Notes under the pieces: model-generated
Databases searched by the model: none
What the model saw: only the letters and a program-made list of their open reading frames with translations
Told to the model about the DNA's origin: nothing
NCBI GenBank assembly: GCA_002718895.1
Contig: PBGD01000026.1
Span: 1 to 33,360, forward strand
Direction: 5' to 3'
Length of the DNA stretch: 33,360 bases
From: Flavobacteriales bacterium
Lineage (GTDB): Bacteria; Bacteroidota; Bacteroidia; Flavobacteriales; TMED113
Shown: one piece after another, positions 16,759 to 23,507 of the stretch
Numbering within the stretch: the stretch's first letter is position 1
Layout of the letters: each line of letters starts with the position of its first letter
Position numbers and translations under genes: made by a program

Positions 16759-16778
16759 ATACTATTGCAAAATAGTAT
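16759..16778 (+). promoter_or_regulatory. Leader hairpin with GCAA tetraloop upstream of the M23 gene
   Basis: ATACTATT (16759-16766) and AATAGTAT (16771-16778) pair perfectly over 8 bp around a GCAA tetraloop of the stable GNRA class. Flanking bases allow a few more pairs with small bulges. It lies 28 bases before the TTG start and has no U tract after it, so it is not a standard terminator. Confidence 0.45.
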
Positions 16779-16805
16779 TGAATAATTAAACTAATTATAA
16801 ATTAA

Positions 16806-17786
16806 TTGAAATATAGTACAGAAAAATACTATTTTGACTCAAAAAGTTTAAGTTATAAAAAACTTAAAACAAAAAATGCGCTATTTTTTAGCCTATTAAA
16901 ATATTCTTTATCATCTGTTATTTTAGCATCTCTAATTACAATAATATTATTTAATTTCATAGACTCGCCAAAAGAGAAGAAACTCAAAAGAGAAATCAAT
17001 AACTTAGAATTACAATATATGGCTATTTTAAAAAAAGTGGATCAAGCAGAATTAGTTTTAGATGATATTCAAAAACGAGACGATAACATCTACAGAATGA
17101 TTTTTGGAATTGATCCAATTGACGAATCAATAAGAAAAGCAGGATTTGGTGGTGTTAACAGATATGAACAATATAAAGGATATAATTATTCTGATTTAAT
17201 TATTGAATCTCAAAAAATTATTGATCAACTACAAAAACAATTATTTATTCAATCTAAGTCATTTGACGAAGTAATTAAATTAGCAAAAAACAAAAATGAC
17301 ATGTTAGCATGTATCCCCGCTATTCAACCTATTTCAAATGAAGAATTATCACGTATGTCATCAGGTTTTGGAAGAAGGATTGATCCAATTTATAAAACAA
17401 AAAAATTTCACTATGGGATGGATTTTGCCGCTCCAATTGGAACTCCAATTTATGCTACTGGTAATGGAACTATTGAAAAAATAAAAAAAACTAGAAGTAA
17501 AAAAGATTATGGCAATTATATTTTAATTAACCATGGTTATGATTATCAAAGCTTTTATGCACACTTAGATAAGGTTTTGGTAAAAAAAGGTCAAAAGGTT
17601 AAACGTGGTGACCTAATTGGTCATGTAGGGAATACTGGTAAATCAACTGCAGCTCACCTACATTACGAAGTTAGATATAAAAGAGAAAAAATCAATCCTA
17701 TCAACTTCTACCATAGTGACCTTTCACCTGAAGAATATGAACAAATGTTATTTATGGCATCACAAGAAAACCAATCCTTAGATTAG
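16806..17786 (+). CDS. M23 (LytM-type) peptidase, membrane anchored, TTG start
   Basis: This 326-residue protein has one transmembrane segment (about 34-52), a coiled coil (about 56-90), and a C-terminal M23 zinc endopeptidase domain (about 185-300). Zinc ligands and active-site residues are visible: H202 and D206 in HYGMDFAAP, H253 in YAHL, and H284/H286 in AAHLHYEV. It should cut peptidoglycan cross-links, or regulate a hydrolase, from the inner membrane outward. An in-frame TAA lies immediately before the TTG, and the next ATG is past the membrane segment, so TTG is the start; the N-terminus KYYFDSKSLSYKKL matches the usual Bacteroidota family start. MerR follows directly. The divergent alaS neighbour is the common arrangement. 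Confidence 0.93.
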   Translation: MKYSTEKYYFDSKSLSYKKLKTKNALFFSLLKYSLSSVILASLITIILFNFIDSPKEKKLKREINNLELQYMAILKKVDQAELVLDDIQKRDDNIYRMIFGIDPIDESIRKAGFGGVNRYEQYKGYNYSDLIIESQKIIDQLQKQLFIQSKSFDEVIKLAKNKNDMLACIPAIQPISNEELSRMSSGFGRRIDPIYKTKKFHYGMDFAAPIGTPIYATGNGTIEKIKKTRSKKDYGNYILINHGYDYQSFYAHLDKVLVKKGQKVKRGDLIGHVGNTGKSTAAHLHYEVRYKREKINPINFYHSDLSPEEYEQMLFMASQENQSLD

Positions 17787-18119
17787 ATGAATTTTTCTGA
17801 CAATAAACTTTATTACTCAATCAGCGAGGTTGCAAAAATGCTAAATGTCAAAAATTCACTAATTAGATTTTGGGAAAAAGAATTTGATTTAATTAAGCCA
17901 AAAAAAAATTCAAAAGGTAATCGGATTTTTACAAAAAATGATATTAAGAATATAACGATTATTTATCATCTAGTTAAAGAAAAAAAATATACAATTGAAG
18001 GAGCAAAAAAAAGACTTAGAGTCAATAAAGAAGGAGTTGAAAAAAATCACCAAATTATTACAAATTTAAAACAAATTAGAAGTCAATTAGTTGAAATAAG
18101 AGAAGAATTAAAAAATTAA
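17787..18119 (+). CDS. MerR-family transcriptional regulator
   Basis: This 110-residue protein has an N-terminal winged-helix MerR domain: YYSISEVAKMLNVKNSLIRF, then WEKEFDLIKPKKNSKGNRIF and TKNDIKNITIIYHLVKEKKY, followed by the TIEGAKKRL motif. A short helical tail at about 88-109 (NLKQIRSQLVEIREELKN) is likely the dimerisation coil. There is no effector-binding domain and no metal-binding Cys cluster, so the signal is unknown. It starts immediately after the M23 stop codon and two bases before the QueD-like gene, indicating one transcript. Confidence 0.93.
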   Translation: MNFSDNKLYYSISEVAKMLNVKNSLIRFWEKEFDLIKPKKNSKGNRIFTKNDIKNITIIYHLVKEKKYTIEGAKKRLRVNKEGVEKNHQIITNLKQIRSQLVEIREELKN

Positions 18120-18121
18120 TC

Positions 18122-18523
18122 ATGTATATCACTAGAAGAGAACGGTTTTCATCTGCTCATAAGCTATTAAATGGGAAATTTTCACAAAAAGAAAATAAAA
18201 ATATTTTTGGAAAATGTTATGAGCTTCATGGACATAATTATGAGCTATTTGTTACGGTAACTGGGAAAATAAACCCCCAGAACGGAATGATTATTGATCT
18301 TAAAGAATTAAAAAAAATCATTAAAGATAAAGTTACTTCGAAAATTGATCATAATTTCATTAATGATGTCTCCTTTATGAAAGACATGGTTACTACAACT
18401 GAAAATTTATGCATACAAATTTGGAAAGAGTTGTCAGAACCAATTGAAACTTTAGGGGCAAAATTATATAAAATTAAAATTAATGAAACTGAAAATAACT
18501 CCTTTGAATACTATGGTGAATAA
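18122..18523 (+). CDS. queD: 6-carboxytetrahydropterin synthase / PTPS family protein (QueD-like)
   Basis: This 133-residue protein has the zinc site His13 (FSSAHKL) with His36 and His38 in CYELHGHNY, and the catalytic Cys32, giving the CxxxHGH motif typical of QueD. DHNFIND and TTENLCIQIW follow, then a C-terminal KINETENNSFEY (substrate Glu). QueD turns dihydroneopterin triphosphate into 6-carboxytetrahydropterin for queuosine. Other PTPS forms supply folate instead. The next gene, FolE2, makes the substrate for either route; no queC, queE or queF is in the window. Family call is firm, pathway is inference. Confidence 0.9.
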   Translation: MYITRRERFSSAHKLLNGKFSQKENKNIFGKCYELHGHNYELFVTVTGKINPQNGMIIDLKELKKIIKDKVTSKIDHNFINDVSFMKDMVTTTENLCIQIWKELSEPIETLGAKLYKIKINETENNSFEYYGE

Positions 18524-18531
18524 ATATTAAA

Positions 18532-19464
18532 ATGAAAAGTAAAAATACAACATACGATTCCAATTACAATCCCACGCAACGTGAGATAGATAAATTTCCG
18601 GATATTCAAAACGGTCCTTCGTCTCTAATTAAAGGAGCTAATGTAAGTATTCAACAAGTTGGAACACACAATTTCAAATTACCTTTAAAATATAAAAAAA
18701 GAAATGGTGAAATAATAGAACTAGAAACAAAAGTAACTGGAACTGTTTCATTAGAAGCACATAAAAAAGGCATTAATATGTCTAGGATTATAAGAACATT
18801 TTATGATTTTAAAAATCAATTGATTTTTGATAAAATAAAGGAGGTATTATTAAAATATAAAAATAATTTAGATTCTTTTGATGCAAAAATTCTATTGAAT
18901 TTTTCATATCCAATATTACTATCTTCTCTTAGATCAGATAATAAAGGATATCAATATTATAATGTTTCTATGGAAGGTAACTTATCAAAAAATGGAACAT
19001 TTAAAAAGATTATTCACTTTGACTTTGTATACTCGTCCGCTTGTCCGTGTTCTTACGAATTAGCTGAATATGCAAGAGAAAAACGAAATACAGCTGTAGT
19101 TCCTCATTCCCAAAGATCTGTTGCTAGAGTATCAATAGAAACTGAACAAATAATATGGATAGAAGAAATTCAAGAAATGTGCTCTGATGCTCTCCACACC
19201 GAAACTCAAGTAATTGTTAAGCGAGAAGATGAAATGGCCTTTGCTGAACTTAATGGAGCAAGCTTAAAATTTGTTGAAGATGCTTCAAGAATGTTATATG
19301 AAAAGTTAGTAAATGATGACCGAATTAAAGACTTTAGAGTAGTTTGCTCTCATCAAGAATCACTTCATTCTCACGATGCAATTTCTACAATTTTAGCTCC
19401 CAAAAGTAATTTTAGCAGTGAGATTTCTCACGAGTTTTGGTCTAGTTTAATTCATAAATCATAA
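18532..19464 (+). CDS. folE2: GTP cyclohydrolase FolE2 (type IB)
   Basis: This 310-residue enzyme converts GTP to 7,8-dihydroneopterin triphosphate, the entry to folate and queuosine. It has the FolE2 N-terminal DKFPDIQN (LPDVQ-like), HKKGINMSR, the active-site region SSACPCSYELAEYAREK with Cys171 as the likely catalytic Cys, PHSQRS with His192, and ALHTETQVIVKREDEMAFAE. It has no similarity to the zinc enzyme FolE. FolE2 is known to work with several divalent metals, which matters where zinc is scarce, as in seawater. It lies 8 bases after the QueD-like gene, so substrate supply and use are encoded together. Confidence 0.95.
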   Translation: MKSKNTTYDSNYNPTQREIDKFPDIQNGPSSLIKGANVSIQQVGTHNFKLPLKYKKRNGEIIELETKVTGTVSLEAHKKGINMSRIIRTFYDFKNQLIFDKIKEVLLKYKNNLDSFDAKILLNFSYPILLSSLRSDNKGYQYYNVSMEGNLSKNGTFKKIIHFDFVYSSACPCSYELAEYAREKRNTAVVPHSQRSVARVSIETEQIIWIEEIQEMCSDALHTETQVIVKREDEMAFAELNGASLKFVEDASRMLYEKLVNDDRIKDFRVVCSHQESLHSHDAISTILAPKSNFSSEISHEFWSSLIHKS

Positions 19465-19507
19465 ACTATCTATTATAAATTTTTAAATAAATAAAAAAAT
19501 TAATTGT

Positions 19508-20386
19508 ATGAAAGCATTTATTTTTCCTGGTCAAGGTTCCCAATTTCCAGGTATGGGATTAGATTTATTTAGGTCTAGTAAAGATGCAAGAATATTATTT
19601 GAAAAAGCAAATCAAATTTTAAATTTTGATATATGTAAATTAATGTTTGAGGGAAATGAAGATGATTTAAAACAAACAAAAGTAACTCAACCTGCAATAT
19701 TTATTCACTCCGTAATTCTGGCATATCATTTATCAAATTTTAAACCTAATATGTTAGCTGGTCATTCTCTAGGTGAGTTTTCCGCAATTACAGCAGGTGG
19801 GATGATTTCATTTGAAGACGGATTAAATCTTGTTATAAATAGAGCCAATGCCATGCAACTTGCTTGCCAAAAGAATAAATCAACTATGGCTGCAATTATA
19901 GGATTAGATTCAAATAAAATTGAGGAAATTTGCGCAAAAGAAATTGGTATTGTTGTAACTGCAAATTATAACTCACCAAATCAAATTGTGATTTCAGGTG
20001 AGTTTGAATCTGTAAAAAAAACCTGTGACATACTATCATCCCAAGGTGCTAAAAGAGCTTTAATTTTACCTGTAGGAGGTGCTTTTCACTCTCCTTTAAT
20101 GGAGTCAGCAAAAGACTCGCTAACAACTGCTATCAATAATATTGAGTTTAATAAACCAATTTGCCCAATTTATCAAAACGTACATGCAAAACCTGAGACC
20201 GAGTGTGAGATTATAAAAAAAAATTTAGTAAATCAACTTGTGAAACCAGTTAGATGGTTTCAAACTATTCAAAATATGATTTCAGATGGGGCAAATCATT
20301 TTTATGAAGTTGGTCCAGGCAATGTATTAATTGGCTTAAATAAAAGAATAAACAGAAATGTAGCTTCAACTAAAGCTAAAATTTAA
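19508..20386 (+). CDS. fabD: Malonyl-CoA:ACP transacylase
   Basis: This 292-residue protein loads malonyl groups onto acyl carrier protein for fatty acid synthesis. It begins MKAFIFPGQGSQFPGMG (oxyanion region), has the nucleophile Ser87 in AGHSLGEFSA, the conserved NSPNQIVISG loop, and the catalytic His194 in GGAFHSPLM; the EVGPGNVL motif is near the C-terminus. It is full length. A 43-nt gap follows folE2, so it may be read from the same transcript. Its 3' end overlaps the convergent rfbB gene by 11 bases. Confidence 0.97.
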   Translation: MKAFIFPGQGSQFPGMGLDLFRSSKDARILFEKANQILNFDICKLMFEGNEDDLKQTKVTQPAIFIHSVILAYHLSNFKPNMLAGHSLGEFSAITAGGMISFEDGLNLVINRANAMQLACQKNKSTMAAIIGLDSNKIEEICAKEIGIVVTANYNSPNQIVISGEFESVKKTCDILSSQGAKRALILPVGGAFHSPLMESAKDSLTTAINNIEFNKPICPIYQNVHAKPETECEIIKKNLVNQLVKPVRWFQTIQNMISDGANHFYEVGPGNVLIGLNKRINRNVASTKAKI

Positions 20387-21359
20387 ACATATTCACGTAC
20401 CAATCAATTGTATGTGATAACAATAAATGAAAATTATCGCTAGGCTTCCAATTTAAATTCTTAGTTAACTTAGATGAATTAATTGCATACCTTCTATCAT
20501 GGCCCAATCTATCATTGGTAAATGATATTAAATCTTGTGGATTATTATGTAATTTTTTCTGGTAACATATTGTACAAATTAATTTAACTAAATCGATATT
20601 TGAAATTTCATTATTTGCTCCAATATTATATTTTTGACCACTTACACCATCATGAAAAACTATATCTAGAGCATCAACATGATCGTCAACATATAGCCAA
20701 TCTCTGATATTTTTTCCATCTCCATAAATAGGTATTTTTTTATCATTTAGGATACAATAAATTATCTTAGGTATTAATTTTTCTACATGTTGATGTGGAC
20801 CAAAATTATTAGAACAATTTGTAGAAATTAAGTCTAGATCATAAGTTTTGTAATATGCCTGAACAAAGTGATCAGAAGATGCTTTCGATGCAGAGTAGGG
20901 AGAATTAGGAGAATATGCATGTTTTTCATCAAAGGGGTTTTCATCAAAACTTAAGTCTCCATAAACTTCATCAGTTGATATGTGTAAAAATCTACCACTA
21001 GAATATTCCTTAAATAAATTCAATAGATTTATTGTACCTATAATGTTAGTTTCGGCAAATAAAAGAGGATTTGAAATTGAATTATCTACATGTGATTCTG
21101 CAGCTAAATGAATTATGTCCGAAAATTGATGTTTGTTAAATAAATCATTAAGTTTTTTTTTGTCTAAAATATTTATGTGGTGAAAATGATAATTATCATG
21201 TTCCTCTAAATCTATATTGTAACTGCGATTTGCAGCATATGTAAGGGCATCTAAACCATGAATATCATAATTAGGATAAGATTTAACAAGGCGTCTTATA
21301 AGATGCGAACCTATAAATCCTGACTCACCTGTAACTAATATTTTTTTTTCAAAAATCAT
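20376..21359 (-). CDS. rfbB: dTDP-glucose 4,6-dehydratase
   Basis: This 327-residue extended SDR enzyme converts dTDP-glucose to dTDP-4-keto-6-deoxyglucose. The NAD+ site TGESGFIGSHL (10-20) carries Glu-Ser where most homologues have Gly-Ala. TDEVYG (128-133) holds the dehydratase Asp-Glu pair, and the catalytic Tyr154 and Lys158 are in PYSASKASSDH. NCSNNFGPHQHVEKLIP and DDHVDALDI are family features. The other rhamnose/dTDP-sugar genes (rfbA, C, D) are absent, and it stands 15 kb from the polysaccharide export genes. Epimerases of the same fold are the main alternative, but DEVYG and length favour RfbB. Confidence 0.93.
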   Translation of the reverse strand: MIFEKKILVTGESGFIGSHLIRRLVKSYPNYDIHGLDALTYAANRSYNIDLEEHDNYHFHHINILDKKKLNDLFNKHQFSDIIHLAAESHVDNSISNPLLFAETNIIGTINLLNLFKEYSSGRFLHISTDEVYGDLSFDENPFDEKHAYSPNSPYSASKASSDHFVQAYYKTYDLDLISTNCSNNFGPHQHVEKLIPKIIYCILNDKKIPIYGDGKNIRDWLYVDDHVDALDIVFHDGVSGQKYNIGANNEISNIDLVKLICTICYQKKLHNNPQDLISFTNDRLGHDRRYAINSSKLTKNLNWKPSDNFHLLLSHTIDWYVNMFKF

Positions 21360-21392
21360 ATACTAAGACAACATCTGCAATTAGTTAAAATC

Positions 21393-21423
21393 TAAATATA
21401 GTTTTAAAATATTATGATATCAA
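21393..21423 (-). promoter_or_regulatory. Candidate Bacteroidota promoter for rfbB
   Basis: On the minus strand TTG (21423-21421) is followed by a 20-nt spacer and TATATTTA (21400-21393), one base off TAnnTTTG. The spacing is what the Bacteroidota -33/-7 promoter needs. It ends 33 nt before the rfbB ATG. This is the best-spaced promoter candidate in the window. Confidence 0.5.
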
Positions 21424-21446
21424 CTTTTTAATTAATTTTGAAAATA

Positions 21447-22190
21447 ATGAGATTTATATTTTTATTTTTAATTTTCTCTTCTTATTTAATTGCTCAAGAA
21501 GAAAAAAATGACACTCAATTAGATAATGTGATTTTATTTTCTATAAATCACAGTTTTCAAATTCCTTTTGGAGATTTAAAGAAAAGATTCGGAAATAATT
21601 CAAGTATAAGCTGTGTTTTATCTTATAAAAATAAAGGTATTATATATGGCTTAGAAGCTGGCTTTTTATTTGGATCAAATGTTAAAGAAAATAATATATT
21701 TGATAACATTGATGGAAATAATGGAAGTATTATTAGTCAAGTAGGTGAAATACCAACTATTCGATTATTTCAAAGAGGTGGATATATAGATTTTAATTTA
21801 GGAAAATATGTTCAACTGCCCTCCCAAAAAGCAAGATCAGGCTTTAATTTCTCAGTTGGTTCGGGATATATATATCATAAAATCTTTATTGAGACACTTG
21901 TGACATTACTGCCTCAATTAAATGATGATCTCATCAAAGGTTATGATAGATTATGTGGGGGTCCTCATACAAAACAAGTAATTGAATATATATATTTTAG
22001 TAAAAAAAATAATATTAGATATAATGTAGGTGTTAATTTTATTCAAGCCTTCACAAAGGATTTAAGAAAATATAACTATTCAGAACAATCATATGTCTCA
22101 AACAAAAGAATAGATCTTTTAATTGGTCTAAAATTTGGATTTATTATTCCAATTAAGGAACGAACTACAGAGCAATATTATTATTATTAA
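21447..22190 (+). CDS. Exported protein, probably outer-membrane beta-barrel type, function unknown
   Basis: This 247-residue protein has a signal peptide (MRFIFLFLIFSSYLIAQ). The remainder alternates hydrophobic and polar residues (for example VILFSINHSFQIPFG, IIYGLEAGFLFGS, FNFSVGSGYIYHK, IRYNVGVNFIQAF, RIDLLIGLKFGFIIPI), as expected for membrane beta-strands, and it ends in aromatic residues. Start ATG 21447 gives a proper signal peptide; a TTG nine bases upstream is possible. No family was identified. It lies 15 bases upstream of waaA on the same strand, which suggests a link to outer-membrane assembly, but that is context only. Confidence 0.7.
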   Translation: MRFIFLFLIFSSYLIAQEEKNDTQLDNVILFSINHSFQIPFGDLKKRFGNNSSISCVLSYKNKGIIYGLEAGFLFGSNVKENNIFDNIDGNNGSIISQVGEIPTIRLFQRGGYIDFNLGKYVQLPSQKARSGFNFSVGSGYIYHKIFIETLVTLLPQLNDDLIKGYDRLCGGPHTKQVIEYIYFSKKNNIRYNVGVNFIQAFTKDLRKYNYSEQSYVSNKRIDLLIGLKFGFIIPIKERTTEQYYYY

Positions 22191-22205
22191 TTATAATTCT
22201 AAAAG

Positions 22206-23420
22206 ATGTATGACTTTATTTTAAGATTTATATTTGTAATTCTTCAGATTCCTTTATTTAATAATAAATATCAAAAATGGGTAAAGGGTCAAAAAAATAT
22301 TTTTAATCAAATTAAAAAAAAATCAACAAAAAGAATTTGGTTCCATTGTGCTTCGATTGGTGAATATGAGAATATTAAACCCCTGATTTTGAAATTGAAA
22401 ACAGGTCGTAACAAAATCTTTGTAAGTTTTTTTTCTCAATCAGCTTTATCACAATTTAAAGATTATGATTTAGTAGATCAAACATCTTTTTTACCACTTG
22501 ATACCGAAAATAATATGAAAATTTTTATTGATTTGATTAATCCTAAGTTAGTTATTATTTCTAAAAACGAAATTTGGCCAAACATGATTCAATCTATCAA
22601 TAAGAAAAAAATTCCAATTTTCTCAGTAGGACTTAAATTAAAAAAAAGTAAAATCAAAAGATTTTTAAATAGAAAATTTTATACTAAACACCTTAACTCT
22701 TTTTCTTATATCTTTTGCCAAGACATAGACACTTATAACTTTCTCATTAAGAACAATATTTACCAATGTATGTTGATGTTCGATTTGCGTATAGAACAAA
22801 TTATAAATGATAAATTGAGATCATCAAAAAATCATATTATTTCATCATTTATACAAAATAAAACTACAATAGTGTATGGTAGTCTAGAGAAAAATGATTT
22901 TGAAAAAATCACAAAATTTATAAAAGATAGAAATGATCTCAAACACATTGTTGTTCCTCATGAAATAAAAAGCTCACAAATAAATTATTTAATTAAAAAA
23001 ATAGGAAATAACTACTGTTATTATTCTAAAATATCTACTGAAAATATTCCGATACACAAAAGTATTTTAATAGTTGATGTTTTTGGATTGCTTAAACATT
23101 TATATAACTACTCATCAATTTCATATGTAGGTGGTGGATTTGATAAGGGTGTTCATAATACCATTGAACCTGCAATTTATGGTAACTTTTTGATCTTTGG
23201 TCCAAAACATCAAGATTTTAAGGAAACAAATTATTTTATTAAAAATGATGTTGCAGAAGTTGTTAAAAATAAGAGTGAGTTTGAAAAAGTAATATCCATG
23301 TTGCTAGTCAAGAAAAATTCAAATTCAGAAAACATAAAAAAAATATCATCTTTTATAAAAAATAATAATAACACCTCAAATATTATAATTGATAAAATTT
23401 GTGAAATTTGTGAAATTTAA
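22206..23420 (+). CDS. waaA: 3-deoxy-D-manno-octulosonic acid (Kdo) transferase
   Basis: This 404-residue GT30-family enzyme adds Kdo to the lipid A precursor in LPS assembly at the inner membrane. An N-terminal membrane-associated segment (residues 1-20) is followed by WFHCASIGEYENIKP, with the conserved general base Glu53. SKNEIWPNMI, VYGSLEKNDFE and SYVGGGFDKGVHNTIEPAIY (C-terminal donor-binding region) are family signatures, with IFGPKHQDFKE near the end. Length is normal. The gene shows that this organism makes Kdo-containing LPS. It follows the outer-membrane-type protein by 15 bases. Confidence 0.95.
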   Translation: MYDFILRFIFVILQIPLFNNKYQKWVKGQKNIFNQIKKKSTKRIWFHCASIGEYENIKPLILKLKTGRNKIFVSFFSQSALSQFKDYDLVDQTSFLPLDTENNMKIFIDLINPKLVIISKNEIWPNMIQSINKKKIPIFSVGLKLKKSKIKRFLNRKFYTKHLNSFSYIFCQDIDTYNFLIKNNIYQCMLMFDLRIEQIINDKLRSSKNHIISSFIQNKTTIVYGSLEKNDFEKITKFIKDRNDLKHIVVPHEIKSSQINYLIKKIGNNYCYYSKISTENIPIHKSILIVDVFGLLKHLYNYSSISYVGGGFDKGVHNTIEPAIYGNFLIFGPKHQDFKETNYFIKNDVAEVVKNKSEFEKVISMLLVKKNSNSENIKKISSFIKNNNNTSNIIIDKICEICEI

Positions 23421-23435
23421 GAACATTTTTTACTT

Positions 23436-23454
23436 AGAATGCGCGTTCTTTTTT
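23436..23454 (+). terminator. Weak intrinsic terminator candidate after waaA
   Basis: AGAAT (23436-23440), loop GCGC, then GTTCT (23445-23449), with one G-T pair, followed by a run of T to 23454. The stem is short, so termination may be partial. Confidence 0.35.
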
Positions 23455-23455
23455 G

Positions 23456-23463
23456 TATCTTTA
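23456..23463 (+). promoter_or_regulatory. Candidate -7 box for the protease gene
   Basis: TATCTTTA differs from TAnnTTTG only in the last base. It lies just after the waaA terminator candidate and 44 nt before the protease ATG. No clear -33 TTG. Confidence 0.35.
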
Positions 23464-23507
23464 GCATAAGATAGACACCAATTAATTGTATTTTAAAACA
23501 CATAATT

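Noticed and set aside
16759-16778. Intrinsic terminator for a plus-strand transcript
   Set aside because: No gene ends upstream on that strand and no U run follows the stem.
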